56,408 nucleotides of DNA from a bacterium (lineage in GTDB: Bacteria; Armatimonadota; Abditibacteriia; Abditibacteriales; Abditibacteriaceae), in the NCBI GenBank assembly GCA_004172935.1, contig SDZD01000040.1, forward strand, positions 1-56,408, read 5' to 3'. Position 1 is the first letter of the stretch; every line of letters begins with the position of its first letter. Both the position numbers and the translations under genes were made by a program. The notes under the pieces are model-generated. The model was not told where the DNA came from and ran no database searches. It saw only the letters and a list, made by a program, of their open reading frames with translations. This document shows positions 1-7,478 of this stretch, piece by piece.

Positions 1-278
1 ATGGCGGTGCAGGGTCTGGCGGTCGGGGTGGGGATGGTGGCTTGAAGCTGACGGGCCTTAAGCCTGAATCTGATTTCAGTATAACAAATTAAATCGTGTT
101 TTGCCAGTGAAGGGTGTGGGCTTGCGAGTGGGGGAGAAGCCGGGGGCGGGGAGCGCGGCTTGTGAGAAGTGCCATTTGCCGTTAAAATAAAAGAGGTCGC
201 GAGTTCGCACGGAACCCCCGACCCGGCAGACCATCGGTATGCCGCGAGGCACCCCACCTCGAAAAGCCGGTTCTATAT
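1..278. other. Unassigned left edge, no gene supported
   Basis: No coding region can be supported here. A plus-strand frame open from base 1 ends at a TGA at 43-45 and could be the tail of a gene to the left, but 14 codons are too few to judge. The rest is non-coding leader of the tRNA gene. Apparent minus-strand reading frames across 76-455 are antisense to the tRNA. Confidence 0.5.
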
Positions 279-351
279 GCGTTTGTAGCTCAGTGGATAG
301 AGCGTCTGCCTCCGGAGCAGAAGGTCGCAAGTTCGATCCTTGCCAGACGCA
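279..351 (+). tRNA. tRNA-Arg (anticodon CCG)
   Basis: A complete cloverleaf can be drawn by eye. The acceptor stem GCGTTTG (279-285) pairs with CAGACGC (344-350), with discriminator A351. The D-stem is GCTC/GAGC, the anticodon stem TCTGC/GCAGA with loop CTCCGGA, and the T-arm GCAAG-TTCGATC-CTTGC. The anticodon CCG at 312-314 reads CGG (Arg). The CCA end is not encoded. A restriction-modification operon starts about 130 bases downstream, and tRNA genes are common insertion points for such cargo. No integrase and no second copy of the tRNA 3' end was seen in the window. Confidence 0.96.
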
Positions 352-477
352 TTTTCATTTCCCACCTTTACCCGATCTAATCTCCTACCTTTTAATATCA
401 AAAGCGTGTACATGCTACTCATATTGAATGGTAGGAATTGCTCCAAACACCCCACACAACACCAAATTTAGGTAGAT

Positions 478-2667
478 TTGAATTGGCCTTCCAATTTTAT
501 GACCTATACACTCGCAGACATTCTTCAAAACACGAGTTACGACCTCAACATTTTTAACGCTGAAGAAATCGCTGCTCTCGAAATCTACGATAAAAAGGGC
601 AAGCCCTACATTAAGGACTTTGCGGATAAGAAAGAACGGCCTGCTAAGCCCGAAGAAATTGTTCGCCAACTCTACATCTATCGTCTACTCAACACCTACA
701 AATATCCGCCGTCACGGATTGCCATCGAACATGGGGTGCAGATGGGGCATGATATTCATGATAAGCGCGCTGACATCGTTATTTTTGATAAGGATGATCC
801 TAAAGCCGCTTATATTATCATTGAGGTCAAAAAGCCCAAGCGCAAAGATGGTGTTGAGCAACTTAAATCATATTGCACCTCAACTGGTGCTGTGGCGGCA
901 GTTTGGACGAATGGCGGCGCGGAAGTCATTATGCGCCGTGAGCAAACATATCACGGCGCCACGACTTACGTTGAGCTATCTGACATTCCTCGTGCTGACC
1001 AAACGATGCGTGATGTCATTGGTCAGCGTGTCACGATTGACGAATTAGAGCGAAGGAACAAACTCGTTACTGAGAAAACCACACTCACGGAAATCATCAA
1101 AGACCTCGAAAACTTAGTGTTGGCTAACGCGGGCGTTGATGCGTTCGAGGAAATTTTCAAACTCGTTTACGCGAAGCTGTATGACGAATATCGGGCCAGC
1201 AACGGCGAAAAAGAAAAAGACCGATACGTTGAATTTCGCGCCGACTCCGAAAGTGACACTCAGATATATGACCGAATTTCTCAACTTTTTGAGGATGCCA
1301 AAGACGAGTGGAAAGGCGCTTTTCTGAAAGGCGAGAAGATTGATTTGCCGCCTGAAGCGCTGCGAACGTGTGTCTCGTTTTTACAGGATGTGAAGTTATT
1401 CAACTCTAATCTACACGTCATTGATGATGCTTTTGAATACCTTTCCGTGGAAGTCGCTAAAGGCAACAAAGGCCAATACTTCACGCCGCGCCCCATCATT
1501 GATATGTGCGTCAAAATGCTTGACCCCAAGCCGACTGAATATGTCATTGATACGGCGGCAGGGAGTTGTGGCTTCACTTTCCACACCATCTTTCATGTTT
1601 GGGGCGGCGAACTGACTGCCAAAGGCCCGACGCAAAAGCAGCGCGATTACGCCTCGAAGTATGTTTACGGCCTCGATTTCGACGCACGCAGCGTAAAGAT
1701 TGCCAAGGCATTGAACCTTATCGCGGGCGATGGAAGAACCAATGTTTTTCGCGTCAATACTCTCGCACCTCATACATGGGGTGAAGAGGAACGTGTTGCA
1801 CTGAGAAGAATGTTGCGGGAGTTCGATTCGGCTCCACAAAACAAAGACAACCGCGAAAAACTGCGCGATTTCGATTTTGACGTCGTGATGACCAACCCAC
1901 CTTTTGCGGGCGATGTTTCGGATGGTCGTATTTTGGCGCAGTATGAACTCGCAAAGGGGTGGAAAGGCGTTGACATTGAATCCTTAACAGATGAAGCCGA
2001 GCGCGAGAAGTACCGTGACAGTTGGAGCCGTCTCATCTTTCAAGAGGCGGGCAAACGGCCTGACAGAGCCTCGCGGGATATTTTGTTCGTCGAGCGAAAT
2101 CTCCAATTTCTCAAGCCTGGTGGACGAATGGCTATTGTTCTTCCGCAAGGCCGTTTCAACAATGTTTCTGACGCAAGACTTCGCTCATACATCGCAGAAC
2201 ACGCACGTATTTTGGCCGTCGTCGGACTTCACGGCAACAGTTTCAAGCCGCACACCGGCACTAAAACCAGCGTGCTATTTTTGCAAAAATGGCAGGATAA
2301 CCCGAAGGACAAAAATTACTGCCCACGAGTGAACGATTATCCCATTTTCTTTGCCGTAAATTCCGAACCTGTTAAGGACAATTCAGGGGATTACATTCAC
2401 TACATGGATGAGAACGGTCAAAATCTTCTCGATTTATACGGTCACGAAATCGTCAGCCACGATTTATACGATGTGCGTGTTGTACTCAAAAACCAGATGA
2501 GCAAGAAACGCGAGGCACTAAAAAGTGAACCCGCCGCGCTCGTATTACTCGAAGACCATTATAAGAAGCTCCTCGAAACTTTGCCTCAACGACAGACCAT
2601 TGCCGAAGCCTTTCGGGAATTTGCCCTCAAACATAAATTTTCATTTATTGAGGAGGATGAGAACTAA
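478..2667 (+). CDS. Type I-like DNA adenine methylase fused to an HsdR-N-type nuclease domain
   Basis: This protein combines a predicted DNA cleavage domain with an N6-adenine methyltransferase. Residues about 60-150 look like the HsdR N-terminal (PD-(D/E)XK) fold, with D99 in RADIVIF and E116-x-K118 in IIIEVKKP. Residues about 310-640 are an N6_Mtase domain with SAM motif I (DTAAGSCGF, from 358) and catalytic NPPF at 473-476. It is longer than a usual HsdM (about 500 aa) because of the nuclease domain. The TTG start is chosen because AGGT lies 5 bases upstream; an ATG at 499 is an alternative but has no ribosome site. The stop overlaps the next start (TAATG). No HsdR translocase is present, so the arrangement resembles BcgI-like systems (nuclease-methylase plus separate specificity subunit) more than classical type I. 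DNA is AT-richer than genes further right. Confidence 0.9.
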   Translation: MNWPSNFMTYTLADILQNTSYDLNIFNAEEIAALEIYDKKGKPYIKDFADKKERPAKPEEIVRQLYIYRLLNTYKYPPSRIAIEHGVQMGHDIHDKRADIVIFDKDDPKAAYIIIEVKKPKRKDGVEQLKSYCTSTGAVAAVWTNGGAEVIMRREQTYHGATTYVELSDIPRADQTMRDVIGQRVTIDELERRNKLVTEKTTLTEIIKDLENLVLANAGVDAFEEIFKLVYAKLYDEYRASNGEKEKDRYVEFRADSESDTQIYDRISQLFEDAKDEWKGAFLKGEKIDLPPEALRTCVSFLQDVKLFNSNLHVIDDAFEYLSVEVAKGNKGQYFTPRPIIDMCVKMLDPKPTEYVIDTAAGSCGFTFHTIFHVWGGELTAKGPTQKQRDYASKYVYGLDFDARSVKIAKALNLIAGDGRTNVFRVNTLAPHTWGEEERVALRRMLREFDSAPQNKDNREKLRDFDFDVVMTNPPFAGDVSDGRILAQYELAKGWKGVDIESLTDEAEREKYRDSWSRLIFQEAGKRPDRASRDILFVERNLQFLKPGGRMAIVLPQGRFNNVSDARLRSYIAEHARILAVVGLHGNSFKPHTGTKTSVLFLQKWQDNPKDKNYCPRVNDYPIFFAVNSEPVKDNSGDYIHYMDENGQNLLDLYGHEIVSHDLYDVRVVLKNQMSKKREALKSEPAALVLLEDHYKKLLETLPQRQTIAEAFREFALKHKFSFIEEDEN

Positions 2668-4004
2668 TGGCTGTCTGGAGCGAAGTTTCATTGCATGAAT
2701 TGGGTGCTGCTCGTCGATGTGATGCGGAGTTTTTTCAACCTGAATTTATTCAAGCCGAAGAAAAAGCCAGACGTGGCAATATGGAACTATTAGGCAATTT
2801 GGCACTTTCCATTGCTCGTGGTACCCAACCGGAATACATAGAGGGCGGCGAATATCTAGTTCTGCGCTCGGTTAATGTTCAACGTGGCTTTCTTAATGAC
2901 ACTCGCCAAGAATACGTATCAGCCGAGTTCTTCATGGATAACCCACGAGGCCAAGTACAATATGGCGATGTTTTGATGACTTCTACTGGCGTTGGAACTC
3001 TAGGACGTGTCACCTATAATTATTCACCCGATGCCCATTTTGCTGATGGACACATTGCTATCATGCGAGATTGGGTTGAAGTTGACCCACAATATGTGGC
3101 GCTCTTCCTTCAAACGCCAACGGGGATAGCGCTAATAGAAAGGCGTTATCGTGGTTCGTCGGGCCAAATTGAAATTTATCCCGACGATATTTCTTCCATT
3201 CCTATCCCCCGCTTCAAACCCGAAGAGGAAGGCTATATTGCCGCCCTCTGTCGCAAATCTCAACAGAGGCGCAAAGATTCACAAATTCTTTATGCAGAAG
3301 CCGAGGCGATTTTGTTAGATACCTTGGGTCTCAACGCACCTATTATTTCCAACGAAATCGGTTATGAACGTGAGTTCTCGCAGGTCATGCGTGCTGAGCG
3401 ATTCGACGCCCAATTTTTCCATCCTTATTATCAGAACGCGATGGAAATTCTGAGACAGCAGAAAACCTGCCTCGGAGATGTAGCGCTTTTAGCGCGTCGT
3501 CAGTTCAAAGCCGAACGCGGACAAGAATTTCAATATATTGAAATTGGTGACTTGAGTGGGGCAGGTATGGCACAAAGCACTCCGATTGATGCAGAAGAAG
3601 CACCGAGCCGCGCTCAGTGGGTTGTAATGGAAGGCGATGTCATCACTTCAACGGTTCGCCCAATTCGTCGCCTTTCGGCTTTGATTGAACCATACCAGGC
3701 GGGTTATGTATGCTCATCAGGTTTCGCAGTTCTTGAACCTCAAACTGTTCCACCTGAGCTACTTTTATTGTACCTTCGACTACCTATCATAGCGGAAATT
3801 TTAGATTTGCATACGACGGCAACGATGTACCCAGCAATTGCAACTGATGTGCTGATGAAGATTCCTTTCTCTGCACCTTCGGAAGAAGTCGTGAAAGATA
3901 TTGTCGGGAAGGTTTCGCAATCACGCCAAGCTTACTATGCTGCTCAACATCTTCTTGAAGAAGCTAAGGAACGGGTAGAATCTATGATTGCGGAGGCTGC
4001 GTAA
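2667..4004 (+). CDS. hsdS: Restriction-modification specificity subunit (HsdS-like)
   Basis: This 445-residue protein is the DNA-recognition subunit expected to pair with the upstream methylase-nuclease. It has the two-fold layout of HsdS: the element R-x-DA(E/Q)FF-P occurs near residues 17-26 (RRCDAEFFQPE) and again near residues 238-249 (RFDAQFFHPYY). Each begins a target recognition domain, followed by conserved-helix segments such as SQQRRKDSQILYAEAEAILL. The start ATG overlaps the methylase stop and has GAGGAGG upstream (2650-2656), so translation is coupled. The gene ends immediately before the TTG of the third gene. Target sequence cannot be predicted from sequence alone. Confidence 0.9.
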   Translation: MAVWSEVSLHELGAARRCDAEFFQPEFIQAEEKARRGNMELLGNLALSIARGTQPEYIEGGEYLVLRSVNVQRGFLNDTRQEYVSAEFFMDNPRGQVQYGDVLMTSTGVGTLGRVTYNYSPDAHFADGHIAIMRDWVEVDPQYVALFLQTPTGIALIERRYRGSSGQIEIYPDDISSIPIPRFKPEEEGYIAALCRKSQQRRKDSQILYAEAEAILLDTLGLNAPIISNEIGYEREFSQVMRAERFDAQFFHPYYQNAMEILRQQKTCLGDVALLARRQFKAERGQEFQYIEIGDLSGAGMAQSTPIDAEEAPSRAQWVVMEGDVITSTVRPIRRLSALIEPYQAGYVCSSGFAVLEPQTVPPELLLLYLRLPIIAEILDLHTTATMYPAIATDVLMKIPFSAPSEEVVKDIVGKVSQSRQAYYAAQHLLEEAKERVESMIAEAA

Positions 4005-5012
4005 TTGTCACGCCTCAAAGATATTCTTGACCTTTTGGAGTCGGCCAATGATTTCTATTTTGTTAATCCCCATCGCAACGTCCGCGCTGTATATATCCAA
4101 ATAGATGATATTTGTGAATTAACTATGAAAAGTTGGTTGTATGAAGAGTCATTGAGGCGTCAAAAAGTCTGCCAAGCGGATTTACAAAGCCAGCAACTCC
4201 TCACAAGCGGTCCGCATAAGCGAGCTGCAACGCAATATTTTCGTGGCGAAATTTCGCCTGCCGATTTTGAGAATGCTTTGGGCTTGCCATCCTCTGCAGC
4301 AAACAAAGCTAAATTCGACCAAGTGATGATTAATCATCCTTTCGTGGAAGAGTGGACTGCGGAGAAACGTGCGGGAGGATTCAAGAATTTCATGGACTTG
4401 ATTCGAGAAATTAAAGACGTTCATCCTGTCGCTAATGTTCAAGGACAATCTCTCACCGCCCCCCAACTTCTTCATGACTTATTGGATCGTATTGATGGGC
4501 GTCGGGCTAACCGTAATGCTTTTTTTCATAATCATAGGCAAGTTGGTCTCACTGTTTCAGCACCAAACTGCCTTGAAGCACTTGTAGACTGCTTCTTCCT
4601 AATCGAGACGCTCTTTGATAGTGCATTTACTCAATACATAACTAGTGATGAACATATTGTTGTGCGTCTTCAAATTGCCGTACTACGTCTCAAAAAACTA
4701 GGTGTGAGCCAAGAGTCGGCTACTGCAATTTATGAAGAAGTGTTGGAAGGACAACCGCCAATTAGAAATCATGTGCGCTCTCCAATCTTCGAATACCAAA
4801 CGTTACATAATAATCCCCGTGTTTTCCACGAACAAATCCGTTCTGCGTTTGATAACAAGATTCTTGAAGCAGAACAGGAGATAAAACGATTGGATGAAAA
4901 GACACGAAAACGGCTAATAGATATTAATCGTGTGAGTCAACTTCAAGGTATTTCGTCAACACTCAAAAGTGTCTATGAAGAATACTGGGGGGGAGCATGG
5001 CAATCCCCATAA
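4005..5012 (+). CDS. RM-associated protein with HEPN-like RNxxxH motif
   Basis: A 335-residue cytosolic protein with no family I can name with certainty. The TTG start is supported by CGGAGG at 3991-3996 and by zero spacing to the hsdS stop, so it belongs to the RM operon. Residues 170-175 read RNAFFH inside a helical region (ANRNAFFHNHRQVGL). They are followed by a predicted hydrophobic helix (LEALVDCFFLIETLF, about 190-204). This is the Rx4-6H pattern, with an Asn after the Arg, typical of HEPN ribonuclease domains. HEPN proteins serve as toxins or anti-phage tRNA nucleases, and PrrC/RloC-type anticodon nucleases sit beside type I RM genes. A C-terminal coiled region (about 285-325) follows. 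The function as an RNase is inference; an RM accessory of another kind is possible. Confidence 0.6.
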   Translation: MSRLKDILDLLESANDFYFVNPHRNVRAVYIQIDDICELTMKSWLYEESLRRQKVCQADLQSQQLLTSGPHKRAATQYFRGEISPADFENALGLPSSAANKAKFDQVMINHPFVEEWTAEKRAGGFKNFMDLIREIKDVHPVANVQGQSLTAPQLLHDLLDRIDGRRANRNAFFHNHRQVGLTVSAPNCLEALVDCFFLIETLFDSAFTQYITSDEHIVVRLQIAVLRLKKLGVSQESATAIYEEVLEGQPPIRNHVRSPIFEYQTLHNNPRVFHEQIRSAFDNKILEAEQEIKRLDEKTRKRLIDINRVSQLQGISSTLKSVYEEYWGGAWQSP

Positions 5013-5028
5013 TAGATTTTCTAAACGC
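4997..5028 (+). pseudogene. Possible truncated start of a fourth operon gene
   Basis: An ATG at 4997 lies inside the end of the preceding gene, with GGGGGGAG directly upstream. It begins a reading frame MAIPIIDFLN. Overlapping start plus strong ribosome site is the same coupling seen for the other genes of the operon. After about ten codons the sequence enters a terminator and then the 3' end of an opposite-strand gene, so no real protein continues. The frame runs by chance to a TAG at 5162. I read it as the stump of a lost gene, but a fortuitous ATG cannot be excluded. Confidence 0.35.
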
Positions 5029-5066
5029 AACAGCGACCCCTCGTGATGAGGGGCCGCTGTTCTGTT
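5029..5066. terminator. Bidirectional hairpin terminator
   Basis: AACAGCG-A-CCCCTC pairs with GAGGGG-C-CGCTGTT around a GTGAT loop, with one A/C mismatch. It is flanked by a T-rich tract on the plus side. It separates the RM operon from the convergent protease gene and can serve both. Confidence 0.75.
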
Positions 5067-5073
5067 TGGTGGG

Positions 5074-6222
5074 TTATTCTGCTGGGACGGGAGTGTTGGT
5101 TTCTATGGAGAAGGAGCCTAGCCATTGGACTACTTCGGTTAGGGGGACGGTGAATTTGCCGTAGCTCGTGGGGTAGCCGTATTTGAGGCCGGGTTCGCCT
5201 TTGGGTTTGTGGGCGTTGCTCATGGGGTTCCAGAAGGCGACGGTGTCGGCTTTGGCGTCGTAGCCTAAGACGCTGTAGGAGTGCAGGAAGTAGATGCCGG
5301 GGACGCGGGCCTGGTCTTTGATGGCGCCGTTGCCGCACACGATGTATTTGCCTTCGTCCTGGGCTTTGATGAGGGTGGCGCGCAGGTCGTTTAGCATGGT
5401 TTCGCGTTTGGCGGCGTCGAGGCCGAGTTTGCGGAAGTCTTCGCAGCCGACGCGCACGGTGGTACGTCCGGTCAGCATTTGCAGAACGGTGTGGGGCGAG
5501 CCGCCGACGCCGATGATGCTGTAGGGCGAAACGTACTTCCCCGTCTTCTGTTTATCGAGGAAGACCTGGCCGACCGATTTCTCGAACATGTTGCCCCAGA
5601 CTCCGTGGCCGCGCGTGGTGGAGCCGATGATGATTTCGCCATCGGTGGGCATCGGCATGACGGTCTTCTGGCCTGTCGCGAAGGTGAGGGCTACCTGGCC
5701 GTCGGGCTGGACCTGCATCATCTTTTTGAGGCCCGCCGGGTTGCGGTAGGTGTAGGTGCCCAGAGCGGCCATCAGGAAGCAGTCGCCGAGGCGGCCCTGC
5801 GCCAGTGTCGAGATGTCGGGCTGGCCTTCGGGGAATAGCTCGTGTGGGGTGGTCTCGATTTTCGTGACTCCGGCTTTATACATCGACTCGTAGTTGGGCG
5901 GCGCCGGGTTGGCGTCCGCCTTGAACGGGACGCTGGCGGTGATCTGGTCGAGTGTCAGCGAGGCGAGCTTCTTGGCTTTCATGCCGCGCCGCAGCGAGGC
6001 CACTGCCGCCGCTTCGGGGCCTTTGACTTTGGGATTGCTGAGAGCCAGTTCGACTTCCTTGATGGTTAGGGCGTCGTCGTGGTCGGTGTCCCATTCGGTG
6101 ATGTGCGTCTTCACCTGTTCCAAAAAGCCGCTCGGTGCGGGGGCGGCGTTGGCCGATAGGGCCAGGCCGGCCGCGCTCAGAATGCCCAGTGCGCGTATCG
6201 CCGGGTTCGAGATGGATTTCAC
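5074..6222 (-). CDS. Secreted calpain-like (C2) cysteine protease with EF-hand
   Basis: A predicted exported protease. An N-terminal signal peptide (about 1-27, ending ANA) is followed by an EF-hand-like calcium loop at 45-56 (DTDHDDALTIKE, acidic at positions 1, 3, 5 and 12). Residues 135-340 form a C2-type peptidase core: Cys148 in QGRLGDCFLMA, His314 in LHSYSVLGYD and Asn332 in FWNPMSN. These match the calpain Cys-His-Asn triad. The Asn segment departs from the usual NPWG but keeps the Asn. Calcium-binding next to a calpain core suggests Ca2+-dependent activity, which is inference. The gene is monocistronic and convergent with the RM operon. Bacterial calpain-family proteases are known but their substrates are mostly unknown. 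Confidence 0.85.
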   Translation of the reverse strand: MKSISNPAIRALGILSAAGLALSANAAPAPSGFLEQVKTHITEWDTDHDDALTIKEVELALSNPKVKGPEAAAVASLRRGMKAKKLASLTLDQITASVPFKADANPAPPNYESMYKAGVTKIETTPHELFPEGQPDISTLAQGRLGDCFLMAALGTYTYRNPAGLKKMMQVQPDGQVALTFATGQKTVMPMPTDGEIIIGSTTRGHGVWGNMFEKSVGQVFLDKQKTGKYVSPYSIIGVGGSPHTVLQMLTGRTTVRVGCEDFRKLGLDAAKRETMLNDLRATLIKAQDEGKYIVCGNGAIKDQARVPGIYFLHSYSVLGYDAKADTVAFWNPMSNAHKPKGEPGLKYGYPTSYGKFTVPLTEVVQWLGSFSIETNTPVPAE

Positions 6223-6340
6223 GAGTGGCCGAGTGTAATGACAGAAGATTTCGAGTCTGTTAATTTGGAGTGGTTAGTTTTTAGTTCTCAGTGGTTAGTT
6301 TTGGGGGACCCGTGAAGGCGCAAAGAAGCGGAAGGGGGCA

Positions 6341-6396
6341 ATTAAACACAGAGGGCACAGAGGAGCATGAGAAGCACAAAGATTTTAGAGAGGGGA
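6341..6396. repeat. Dispersed CACAGAGG-type repeat, copy 1
   Basis: This degenerate stretch (ATTAAACACAGAGGGCACAG and onward through GAAGCACAAAG) aligns along about 55 bases with copies at 12575 and 25716. It lies in the otherwise gene-free interval 6223-6581. The rest of that interval holds no gene I can support. Confidence 0.7.
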
Positions 6397-6581
6397 AGTC
6401 GAACTGGTAGGAAGTTGTTTTGAATTGGAGGGATGTCGATGGATTGCTGGATGAATTTTGGTTCTCGTCGGTGTCGTGGGGGCAGGAAGAGATTGGGGCG
6501 GGTTGAGTTGGCAGGGGGAATTTTTTGTTGATAGATACTGTGAGTTAATTAAGGCAATAATCGTGTTAGGTGGGGTTTTTG

Positions 6582-7115
6582 ATGAATTATTCTCAACATG
6601 CAGACATAGAAGCTAATGAACATGGTAATTGCCCTACTTGTAACAAACCATTGAACAAAGATAAGCAGCTCACCATGATGGTTAATGGGGCTTGTGTTTT
6701 TATTATTGTGACGGCTGTTGCTTTTATGGGATTTGCTCGTATGCGTCTTTCGGCGCCTAAGACGACTGCTGCCGCACAGACTTCTGCTTCCGAGGTACCC
6801 ATTATCAGATCGGTTCAGTTGTCGGCTAATGGTTATCATAATACACGCAACTTGAACGCAGACAAATTTAAGCGCTTGAAGATGGGTATGAACTACGCTC
6901 AGGTATTGAGTGTTATTGGCTCGAAGGGGTCGCTGACGGCGCAGATGAAAGAGAAGGGCGTTTCGACGGATGTTTATTTGTGGCAGAACCCCAATGGCTC
7001 GAACGTTAGCGTCGGATTTCGCCGCGACCGCTTGGTATTTAAGTCCAGTTACAAATTGAAGGGCATCAAGGATTTGGGCGGCTCGGACAATCAGGCCGCT
7101 AAGAAGAGGGCTTAA
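6582..7115 (+). CDS. Membrane-anchored zinc-ribbon protein with SmpA/DUF3862-like domain
   Basis: A 177-residue protein. Near the N-terminus is half a zinc ribbon (CPTCNKP, about 17-23), then a transmembrane helix (VNGACVFIIVTAVAFMGFA, about 34-54). An exposed domain with LKMGMNYAQVLSVIGSKG and VYLWQNPNGSNVSVGF follows. That is the 'G-M-x-(Y/S)-xx-V-xxx-(I/L)-G' pattern of SmpA/OmlA and DUF3862 lipoprotein-like domains. ATG 6582 is preferred over an in-frame GTG at 6570 because AGGTGGGG lies 7 bases upstream. The DNA is AT-richer than its neighbours. Function unknown; an envelope role is likely. Confidence 0.75.
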   Translation: MNYSQHADIEANEHGNCPTCNKPLNKDKQLTMMVNGACVFIIVTAVAFMGFARMRLSAPKTTAAAQTSASEVPIIRSVQLSANGYHNTRNLNADKFKRLKMGMNYAQVLSVIGSKGSLTAQMKEKGVSTDVYLWQNPNGSNVSVGFRRDRLVFKSSYKLKGIKDLGGSDNQAAKKRA

Positions 7116-7165
7116 GGCGATTTTTAATTAATAATTCAGTGGAATCTCTCGCGGAGGGATTTTTG

Positions 7166-7205
7166 ATGAGGAGGCTGTGTTCGTTGGGACATGGCCTCCT
7201 TTTTG
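7166..7205 (+). terminator. Rho-independent terminator
   Basis: GGAGGC (7170-7175) pairs with GCCTCC (7194-7199), followed directly by TTTTTG. It lies about 50 bases after the preceding stop codon. The remaining interval to 7478 contains CACAGAG-type repeat scraps (about 7210-7320) and an AT-rich stretch (7330-7400) that may hold the next promoter. Confidence 0.7.
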
Positions 7206-7478
7206 TTTGGGAGTTCTCGCGAAGGCACAAAGAGGTTTTTAGCTGATGACTGGTCGCGTCTTGACTGATTGGTGGGGACGGGAGGGTTTATGAATTTTAA
7301 CCACAGAGAGGTTTTTGAGAGTGGGGGGAAGTCCTCGTTTTATTGATTTGATTTTAAAATATGTAATATTTTTGTATTATTGGTGGTTTGTGTGTTAACA
7401 TCAGCGGGGATTATGCGGCGTGGGCTGAGGGCGATGTGAAATGTCGTTTTCGGGGCACGTCGGGCTGAAGAAACCACT

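Noticed and set aside
185..235. AGAGGTCGCGAGTTCG resembles a tRNA T-arm, possible tRNA fragment or attachment site
   Set aside because: The match to the tRNA-Arg T-arm is short, the rest of a tRNA is absent, and no integrase is near. Not enough to claim an att site.
76..455. Reading frames on the minus strand across the tRNA (translations such as ADALSTELQTHI and ASGKDRTCDLLLRRQ)
   Set aside because: They are the well-known false proteins made by translating the antisense of a tRNA gene.
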